Below the pieces are notes generated by a model. The model worked only from the letters and a program-made list of their open reading frames with translations. It did not search any database and had not been told where the DNA came from. Of a stretch of DNA of 64,000 nt, positions 55,580-64,000 are shown piece by piece. A program made the position numbers and the translations under genes. The DNA is taken from the NCBI GenBank assembly GCA_949825025.1, contig OX463785.1, positions 14,447,971 through 14,511,970 on the forward strand, written 5' to 3'. Source of the stretch: Siphlonurus alternatus. Its lineage: Eukaryota > Arthropoda > Insecta > Ephemeroptera > Siphlonuridae. Each line of letters starts with the position of its first letter. Within the stretch, counting starts at the first letter, position 1.

Positions 55580-58500
55580 ATGGAGCTTGCATCCCCAACA
55601 GAAATGCGGCTGGTGGAAGCACCACAAGAAAACAACCAAGTCAGAATGAAAAAACAGCTGGGACTTTTAGAAGGAGTTGCTATCATATTAGGCATCATAT
55701 TTGGATCTGGTAATTATGCATTTTTTTTTAATTAAATGAATGAGTACATCTACCTTTTTCACAATTAAGAAAGATCTGTTTTAAATTAAAATGTCTTCAT
55801 GTTTTACAATTTCTTAAATACAATATGTAATCCAAACTGTATTATATATATACAGAATGTATTGTATAATTTGAGATGTATTTTTATGTAAGTTTGAGTA
55901 AAAAACAGTGGGCGTTATTCATAGAAGTACATAAATATCAATCTTTCTCACAAACATGGTCATAATCAGCCTAACTCAATTACACTAAAAACGCAGTTAG
56001 CAATTCTGGATAACTTTTTTTTTTTTTGTCAGCAGACAAAAAAAAAAAAAAAAAAAAAAAAAAATTTACATTTTTTTCCACTTTTCCACCATAATACTTA
56101 AATTTTATGTTTTCAATAAAATCACCCTATTAGTTTAAAAAAACTTTTATACAATAGCAGGAAAAAAAAATTCTGTTGAGTTCTAAAATGTACATTTAAA
56201 CAATGGTAATTTAAATTTAATGGTATATCGTCCCTCTTCCGCAATAATGAGCTATTTGCTCCACGATCTCGTTGCAATAATGAGCTGTCTGCTATTTCAG
56301 ATGAGCGCAATATTGAGCTATAAAACGGTATAAAATAAGGCTCAAAATTGCGCTCACCTGAAAAAGCAGACAGCTCATTATTGCAACGAGATTGTTGAGC
56401 AGATAGCTCATTATTGCGGAAGAGGGACGATATAATACACAAAGACAATCCTAAACACTGAAACCTTTTCTCTCGTACAGGTATCTTCATATCTCCGAAG
56501 GGCGTTCTAGAGGAAGCTGGCTCGGTGGGTCTCTCTCTGATAGTTTGGTCCCTCTGTGGGTTGCTCTCCATGGTCGGAGCACTCTGCTACGCCGAGCTGG
56601 GAACTTCTATCCCCAAGTCTGGCGGAGACTACGCCTACATTCTGGAAGCATTCGGACCTCTACCAGCCTTCTTGTACTTGTGGGACGCCAACTTCATATT
56701 TGTGTGAGTTACTTATAATTAACAAGGAGCATGAAATGTCTTTCAGTAAGATGTAAAAATGAGCTTGTCTAAACCTTATTGCAATGAAGCTACAGTATTT
56801 TATATTCTTTCTGTAATAAAAAAAAAAAAAAAAAATAAGAAATAAAAATATTAAGCTTCTATTAAAAAAAAAAAATGTAGTTTTAAGTTTGTACTTTCAC
56901 TGATAAATCTGCACATTTAATTATCATATATGAGCTTAACACATACAATATTACTAGAAGAAGTAATAAACAGTATAAAACTGTAGTTTGACAAAAATTA
57001 TGTACTGACGTTAGATGCTTTAATTATATGATCTTTGAACCAGGCATAAGTTGAGGTTTGTTTACTAAACATGTTACTAGGTGTCCTTCGTTAATTAATA
57101 CTATAGACAAAATATTCAGCCTATTTAACTATTTTGACACTATCACAGATTGACACATAGTGTTTCAGATCTAGCTGTTTACTGTACTGTATCTCTTCCT
57201 TGAGTTTTGAGTTTGTATTAAAATAATTTAAAATTCGTATTATTTTTAGATTGTGAATTAAAACAACAAGTTAACTGACTGAGATAAAAACTAGATACAG
57301 TAATACACTTTTATCCAATTTACTTCTTAGTCAGCAATTCAAGTACTAATTTTATTGTCTTTTGCTTTTAGACCATCAACAAATGCAATAATGGGATTGA
57401 CGTTTGCAAACTACGTGATACAACCATTTTTTCCTGATTGTAAAAATCCCGACTTGGCAGTTCGACTCTTGGCCGCAGCAGCAATATGTAAGATAAAACA
57501 ATTCTCTCTCTTGTTGACACATGCTAACACATTTATTTTAGGTTTCCTCACCTTTCTCAATTGCTTCAACGTTCGTCTGACGACAAAAATCCAAGACGGC
57601 TTCATGTTTGCTAAAATTGCGGCCCTTGTAATCATCATAATTGCTGGTCTCAGTTATTTGATGCTCGGAAATACACAAAATTTTGATAATTCTTTCGAAG
57701 GAACGGTCACAAATCCTGCTCAGATTGCAGTGTCTTTCTATTCGGGAATATTTTCCTATGCTGGCTGGTGAGTTTGAATTTATGTTATTTATGATTTTCC
57801 TACAAGATTTAATATTTTTTGGCATGTACACTATATCAATTATTTTATTATTTGTCAGTGTCATTATTTTATATAAGATTGAATTTACTGGTTTACTGGT
57901 ACTTATAAATTTATATCATCAAATCAATATATACATAAAAATTTATGGATATAAAGAGCCATAGAATTTACAGTATTTGAAATTTATAACATGCAAAATT
58001 GCTTTGTGTAGTTAACAAGCAAATACTGTAATTGTTTTTTTTTTTTTCTTGTTGATACAAATCAAAATCATTTGAACTTGATTACAGTTTTACATTTTTT
58101 TTTTTTTCAAATTCTATTGTTATAAAATGAGCAAAATTACTTTGCAATAGAGTGTAAAAAAAAGTAGGAAAACTAAAACATCAAAAACTTGCCTATACGT
58201 ATTATTAAAAAGAAATCTTTGTTTTTTCTTAGGAACTATTTAAATTTCATGACTGAAGAATTACAAGACCCTTATGTGTATGTATCGTACCATTTTATAA
58301 TTAATATCTAACACTAAAATTAAGTCACAAAAATCTTACAATTAATTTATATTACAGAAACTTGCCGCGAGCAATCTACATTTCTCTACCCCTGGTAACA
58401 TTTATCTACGTACTTGCTAATGTAGCGTACATGGCAGTTCTTACACCGATGCAAATTCTCGCTTCTGATGCAATTGCTGTGGTGAGTTGATGTTTATTTA

Positions 58501-61500
58501 TGTGAAACATTTTGTGTCTAATGTAGGGAAAAATTATATACAGCTAAATAAAAATTAGTTTTAATCATAATTAAATTTACTCTACACATGAAATAAAAAA
58601 AAAATACTGTATTGTAGCAGTATTTTTTTAAATATTTTTTTTAATGAGATACTTATTGTAATAAAATGTTTAAAAAAATTAAAATAAATGCAAAAAAAAA
58701 AGTGTTAAAAATAATGCAGAGTCGCAAAAAAAAAAAAAAAACAGTTTTAATTAGTTTAACCAAGATTTTTTTTTTTATTATTTTATGTATATGCTAAATA
58801 TTTTTTATTTCAATGTTTTAATAATTTATTGTTTTTATTTGCAGACGTTCTGTGACCAAATTCTCGGAGTTATGGCTTGGATAATGCCGGTATTTGTTGC
58901 CATGTCTGCTTTCGGAGGACTTAGCGTGCACATCATGACGTCTTCAAGGTACTACTAACGTCATACTTCATTTTTATGTAACGCTATAACATTGTTTTGG
59001 TCTACAGATTGTGTTTCGTTGGGGCGAGACAAGGACATTTCCCAACAATGTTGTCGCTCATCAACGTCAACAAATTCACACCAACGCCGTCTCTGGTTTT
59101 CCTAGTGAGTGAAATCCTCTATTTTAATTAGATAAATAACTAGTCTAATAAATTATACACGCGAGTCTGAATTAAAAAAAATAATAATAACATTGTTTTA
59201 TGTATGTGTATGTTATTAAGAAGAGGTAGTGTGAACTGCTGTACTGTAAATACTGCTTGATTCTAAAAATTTTAAGCAATAATTACAGTAATAACCTTCA
59301 TGATTTTTTTTTTTTTTTTTTCATTACATACTATTTAGATAGATGAGGACCTCAGTTTATGTATTGTTGATCTATTTTCATTTTTTTTAACCCTCTAACA
59401 CCCTTATAAATGCTACAAAACGCTGTGTTTGTAAGCCTAAATTACAAGATACAATTTTTCTGATTATTGTATACAATTTTTCTTTGCAAGAAAATTTCCT
59501 CTCCCTACAAACAAATCGTCGCCTCAGAATGCAAATCACGTAACAACAAAAAAAAATTATGGGACTTTGACCCTTATGTTCTAGTAAAATAAGGTTTAAA
59601 ATTGCATCAATTTTTTTTGCAGTTACGTGATTTGCATTCTGAGGCGACGAAATGGAGATTAAGTTTTCTTGTAAGGAAAAATGTATACAATAATCAGAAA
59701 AATTGTATAGTGTAATACCGGCTTTAAGTCATGCAAATATTTAACTTAATTGTATAGGGAAAGACATGACATTGCAGGGCTATGACGTCACATCATCTTT
59801 TCTCTAAATTTTGAACCTTGGTGTAAGAGAGGGTTCAAAAAAATTATAAAAACCACAAATTGATATCCTTTATCCAAATATGCAATAACAAAATTTCATA
59901 ATGGTTGTCCATTATTGTTTAGAGCTCGTAAATATAAAAACTTGAAACTGATGTGAAAAAAGCTTAAATTGCTGTTTTGATTAATTTCTGTCAACATTGT
60001 TAGTCAATTTATTGATGTTATTACTTCAATACATTCTACTTCTTCGTTTATACTGACAAGCCACCTTACCTAATTACTTGATTCCAGAACATCCTGTCGC
60101 TGATGATGTTGTGCACCAGCGATGTTCTTCTGCTCATCAACTACTCCAGCTTCGTAGAGAGTTTCTTTATCATGCTCTCTGTCGCCGGCATTCTGTGGCT
60201 GCGGTGGAAGAAACCAGACATGCCGAGGCCAATCAAGGTGATGACATACCCTAGTTTACCATTTTAATGTGTTCACAAGTAAAAATAAAAATGGTAGTCT
60301 TTAAATTTAAGTATTATGAGGATTTAAAAATATACATAAACATTAATTGTAAAAAACTGAAAATATACCTGTTTTTTTAGCTTATTTTATAAATTGTGCT
60401 AGCAAAGGTATTTGAATTCTTCAATTGAAGAAGTTTAAGTTCAGTTTATTTTATGACTGCTTTGTAAAAAACTTACTCCCAGTTTTATTTTGACAGCAGA
60501 AAGGCAATTCATACATTTTGCAAATATTTTACTTAAGTGACATTATTTGAGATTACATCAGAGTATTACTACTAACATGGAAAAAATATAGTTTTTGGTT
60601 TACTATAAGACAAGCAAGAGGATTTTCAAAGCTTGATATAAATTTTAATGAGGTCCTAACAAATGCTTGTTAATGCTCTTTTTTTAACTATCAATTATAT
60701 AGCCATTAATAATCTTTCATGAAAAAAATGTAATTATTAAATTTCCTGCTCTGTCCTACAGGTATCATTGATAGTTCCTATCTTGTTCGTCATCATCTGT
60801 GCGTTCCTTGTCTTTCTACCGATTTTCTCCAAACCCTTTGAGACCGGCATAGGAATTCTGATTACCCTGGCTGGTGTGCCGATCTACTACGTTGGTGTGC
60901 GCTGGCAGAACAAACCGAAGTGGTTCACAAACACCCTTGGTGAGTACAGTTTTTATTTTTTTGGTGAGCAGTAGAATTTGACTAGGGTGAACATTCCTGG
61001 TCAAGTTTTCACATTACTAACTTTAAAATATCTTCACTGTATTCAATGGACAACCTGTATGAAACATTTTTTCATTGCAGAAATGACGTAAAATTATATT
61101 ATATCCCCTGAATTTTTTCAGATTTTTTAGAGGCCAGGAAGTATTGCTATTTTTTTTTTTTTTTTTTTTTTTTCAAAGTCAGGTTTGAACTTGTGCCTCT
61201 TATAGTCCCTAAATATCCTTTTTAAATTATTAAGAAGTGACGCCTCTCACTATACTTTCAATGATAAAAATAGTTCCTGGTCTCTAAAAATCTGATAAAA
61301 ATCAGAGTAGCATAACTTTGCACCCTCTCTATTAATTTCTGCAATAAAAAAGTTTCTACGCAGGTTGTCCATTGTGTCTATCACAAATTAAGGTTTCAAA
61401 TCCTTGTCTTCGTTTTCATCTACTCTTAATTTTATACCCAAAAAGCTTTTGTTTATTTCTTGGCAAGCAATGGATTTAAAAAAATATCAATTCATATACA

Positions 61501-61696
61501 GCATTCTTAATTAGTAAGGTTAAATTTTAGTTGATGAATAGAAAATCTAAGAAACAAGTTAACATATTATCTAATAAATTTATAATATTGTGTAAATCAT
61601 CATGATGTACTAAAATAATTATTAATCTTTTCAGATAAAGTTACAATTTTTGTACAAAAACTATTTGAATCTGCAAAAGAAGAAAAGGAATTTTAA
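55580..61696 (+). CDS. SLC7A5/SLC7A8: LAT-type amino acid transporter light chain (SLC7)
   Basis: Coding exons: 55580-55709, 56481-56703, 57372-57487, 57542-57767, 58233-58277, 58358-58481, 58845-58948, 59008-59104, 60088-60237, 60762-60939, 61635-61696; GT-AG, in frame, 484 aa. It is a 12-helix APC-fold protein. The substrate motif GSGIF lies at 42-46 in the first helix, followed by [31 protein letters not shown] and [18 protein letters not shown] match LAT1/LAT2 closely. Cys141 (FFPDC) corresponds to the residue that forms the disulfide with the 4F2hc/CD98 heavy chain. The expected role is sodium-independent exchange of neutral amino acids at the plasma membrane. The exact paralogue cannot be set. 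The ATG follows an acceptor (TTGCAG at 55573-55578), so a 5' non-coding exon exists. AATAAA lies at 61951. Confidence 0.93.
56224..56434. mobile_element. Foldback element, family 5
   Basis: The best-preserved copy: TATATCGTCCCTCTTCCGCA on the left and GCGGAAGAGGGACGATATA on the right, with CAATAATGAGCTGTCTGCTA and its inverse inside. It ends 46 bp before the acceptor of SLC7 exon 2. Confidence 0.85.
59428..59728. mobile_element. Foldback element, family 12
   Basis: Ends AAGCCTAAATTACAAGATAC and GTAATACCGGCTTTAAG; arms with TTATTGTATACAATTTTTC, CGTCGCCTCAGAATGCAAAT and inverses. Relative of 45888-46027 with extra central sequence. In an SLC7 intron. Confidence 0.75.
59760..59925. repeat. Partial foldback repeat, family 1 relative
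   Basis: Ends in TTTCATAATGGTTGTCCATT, as in the TGGACA branch of family 1, and contains ATGACGTCACATCAT. The left terminus is not recognisable. Confidence 0.4.
61045..61374. mobile_element. Foldback element, family 1 relative (TGGACA ends)
   Basis: Ends AATGGACAACCTGTATGAAA and CGCAGGTTGTCCATTG; arms with TTCATTGCAGAAATG, GCATAACTTTGCACCCTCT. A T run of about 25 interrupts the left arm. In the last SLC7 intron. Confidence 0.75.
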
Positions 61697-61956
61697 AAGA
61701 TCTGATTTAAAATATGAAACATTTATGATGAAGTTTATTTCAATCAAATGTGAAATTCCTTCTAGATTTGCTATGAATGAAAATAGTCTAATTCTAGTTC
61801 ACATTTTGATAGTACTTAATGATCTTTTCTACATGGAAATTCCACGGAAGACAATATATCACAACACGCTTGTCACAGCCATTATAAAAAAAAAAAAAAA
61901 TCTCATCAAAATCACTGAATTGATTGTAATCACATCTATTTATCACATTTAATAAA

Positions 61957-62526
61957 ATATATGCACATCAAAATGCGGCTGTGGCTCAGTAGTTTAGATC
62001 TGTTCACTTATTAGCATCGTAATTACTTAATTAAAAATGTCTGTAAATCTGTTTTTTTATGAAAAAAAAATAATAATAATGCTTTGGGATCAATGTTTTT
62101 AGTTAGTATTTGTGTTTTCAGTTTCGCTTTTTTTTTTAATCCTAAAATATTTTAAAATTTATTAGAGATTAATTTAAAAAAAAAAAGAAAAAAAAAAAAG
62201 ATTTTACCAAATTTATGTACTGATAAAATTGCCATATTATTTTTATGTTTTTTGTCTATATCTAGATATTTTTAACCTGTACTTGTACTTTTTTATGTAG
62301 ATTTTTGCTATTTTTTTTTTTTTAATTTATTTAAGTCTGTAATAACCCAACGAATTATAATTAAGAATTATGTTATCTTGTCATATTTTTTTAGTTTAAA
62401 ATTGTCAGTGTCTTGTTTTTAATGTTAATTAATTTAATTAAATAACTAAGACTGATGTTATACTATTACAAAAGTTACCGAGAGAAAACATGCAAAAGCA
62501 AGACACTACATTTTATTCTAGTTAGA
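61957..62526. other. AT-rich spacer
   Basis: Region downstream of the SLC7 poly(A) signal. Homopolymer-rich, nothing recognised. Confidence 0.4.
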
Positions 62527-62836
62527 ATAGAGTATTGTCCTCAAATTTTTTTATTGCAGAAATGGATAGAGGGTGCAAAGTTATGCTACCCTGATTTTTT
62601 TTAGAGCCCGGGAACAATTTTTAAAAAATTATTGAAAGTCCTTTTCGTGACGTCACGAGACGCCGCTCCTTAAGAAAAAGATAGGACTTGCCGCCACGTG
62701 ACGTCACAAAAAGGACTTTCAATAATTTTTTAAAAATAGTTCCAGGTCTCAAAAAAATCTGAAAAAAATCAAGGTAGCATAACTTTACACCCTCTATCCA
62801 TTTCTGCAATAAAAAAAATTGAGGACAATACTCCAT
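62527..62836. mobile_element. Foldback element, family 1
   Basis: Ends ATAGAGTATTGTCCTCAAAT and TTGAGGACAATACTCCATT; arms with GGGTGCAAAGTTATGCTACC, GTGACGTCACGAGACGCCGC and GCCACGTGACGTCAC. Among the most intact members of the family. Confidence 0.85.
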
Positions 62837-62934
62837 TGCAACTTTTACCTAAGAATTGTAAAAATTGAAATTTAGGGACTTTGATATCAAATTTGATACG
62901 AAAAGTTGTCGACTAATGTTGGAACTTATTATTC

Positions 62935-63010
62935 AACCTTGTCCACAATGCTCTCTGGGGCTCCCAATAGCCATGGAGCCAGTTTGCAGTGCACTGCAGT
63001 TTGCACGACA
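62935..63010. repeat. Headless copy of the tRNA-Glu SINE 3' block
   Basis: CTTGTCCACAATGCTCTCTG and CCCAATAGCCATGGAGCC resemble the 3' block seen at 10560-10620 and 45815-45880, with an insertion in the middle. Confidence 0.5.
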
Positions 63011-63059
63011 GACACTTAATACCATTAAAAAAGAATTTCATGAAGTCCCAAATAAAATA

Positions 63060-63380
63060 ATGAGATATTAGAATGTGAAAATTTTAGTGGCTTAATCGAA
63101 AAAAGGGGTAAAAATATGGTACTGTGAATTTTTTCAGATTTTACTGAGACCGTGAACTATTTTTAAAAAATTATTGAAAGTCTATTTTATTATGTCACGG
63201 GCGGCACTGCCCTATCATTTTTCTTAAGGAGTGCCGCCCGTGACATTATCAAAATAGACTTTCAATAATTTTTTAAAAATAGTTTCCGGTCTCAGAAAAA
63301 TCTGAAAAAATTCACAGTACCATATTTTTACCCCTTCTTTCGATTAAGTCACTAAAATTTTCACATTCTAATATCTCATT
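63060..63380. mobile_element. Foldback element, family 2
   Basis: Ends ATGAGATATTAGAATGTGAA and TTCACATTCTAATATCTCAT; arms as in 4243-4565 (GGCTTAATCGAAAAAAGG, ACGGGCGGCACTGCCC). One of the two GACGTC motifs has mutated to TATGTC. Confidence 0.8.
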
Positions 63381-63882
63381 GCAGTTATACCACCATTTAA
63401 TTCTAAAGAGGCTAAATGTATTTTATTAAAAGGACATAATATGTACTTTCCTATTTGTTCACTTTGTGTCATAGTTTGTAATAGTCTTTGTCAAAAATAT
63501 TTAATTTAGTGAAATATCTATGTCTGATCCATGGATCTAAGCAGAATTAATAATGCTCCCTTCCCTCAAATATTTTGAAAATCTCTCTCAAACTTTTGAA
63601 TTTAACAAAGTATAAGACTCCAAATTGATCTTTTTTAGGTCTTTCTTATTTTTCTTTTTCTCAATCCATGCCTGAATCTCTGTAAACACTCCGGCAAAGA
63701 AACTGGATTTGTTTGCCTATAATTTATACTTTTTTAATGTCATGAATTAAAATTATAGAAATAGAAATGTTATTCTAATTTAATTTAAGTTTTATAATTT
63801 TAAGTCAAAATGTTTTAGCTTATGTAATGTTTTTTTTTTAATATTTAATATTTTTAGCTGTCTGCAAAATAATGTTTTTTTT

Positions 63883-63917
<35 letters not shown>

Positions 63918-64000
63918 GAAATATGGCCTTAATAGAAAATGAAAATAAATTTCAGCAATTAAATGCGAAATATATATAAAAAAAAATTGTAGTGTGATAA
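63381..64000. other. AT-rich sequence with long poly(T)
   Basis: No gene recognised. A T run of about 33 lies at 63884-63916. Confidence 0.45.

Noticed and set aside
1..64000. Bacterial contaminant, virus insertion or operon-like system
   Set aside because: All recognised genes are spliced animal genes and composition is uniform; no viral or prokaryotic coding block was found.

Overview
This is a nuclear window from an AT-rich invertebrate genome, most likely an arthropod. The evidence is spliced genes with GT-AG introns of about 0.1 to 5 kb, animal-specific proteins (a neurexin IV/Caspr cell-adhesion protein, a heteromeric amino acid transporter light chain, an F-box protein and a U2AF35-related splicing factor), SINEs and LINE fragments. 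The arthropod assignment rests mainly on a pair of alternative discoidin exons in the neurexin IV gene that match the arrangement known from Drosophila Nrx-IV. I cannot name the species. All exon boundaries were read by hand from splice consensus, reading-frame continuity and family similarity. Every coding junction I give keeps the frame.

Layout, left to right. 1-5131: intergenic repeats, including a 5S-rRNA-headed SINE. 5132-13229 (minus): a ZRSR2-like splicing factor in 9 coding exons, 630 aa. 13.2-17.3 kb: its CCAAT-containing promoter area, then AT-rich intergenic DNA. 17307-39364 (minus): Nrx-IV/CNTNAP orthologue, 25 coding exons of which 24 are used per transcript, 1266 aa, from signal peptide to the C-terminal EWFI. 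39.4-44.1 kb: intergenic. 44155-48863 (minus): FBXO28 orthologue, 6 coding exons, 436 aa. 48.9-55.5 kb: upstream regions of two divergent genes, with a cluster of CAAGGTCA half-sites. 55580-61696 (plus): LAT-type SLC7 transporter, 11 coding exons, 484 aa. 61.7-64 kb: 3' flank with two foldback elements.

The introns and spacers carry roughly thirty palindromic foldback (MITE-like) elements in more than a dozen families, most 150-550 bp long. Several unrelated families carry the same TGACGTCA octamer. There are also three SINE types (tRNA-Thr, tRNA-Glu and 5S heads), three LINE 3' fragments, tandem duplications and long homopolymers.

The four genes do not form a functional unit; they are ordinary neighbours. 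The most interesting locus is the mutually exclusive exon pair at 32953-33149 and 35514-35710. Both exons are exactly 197 nt and have identical phases. They are separated by an intron holding two hairpin-forming palindromes, and a partial duplication lies beside the donor of the second exon.
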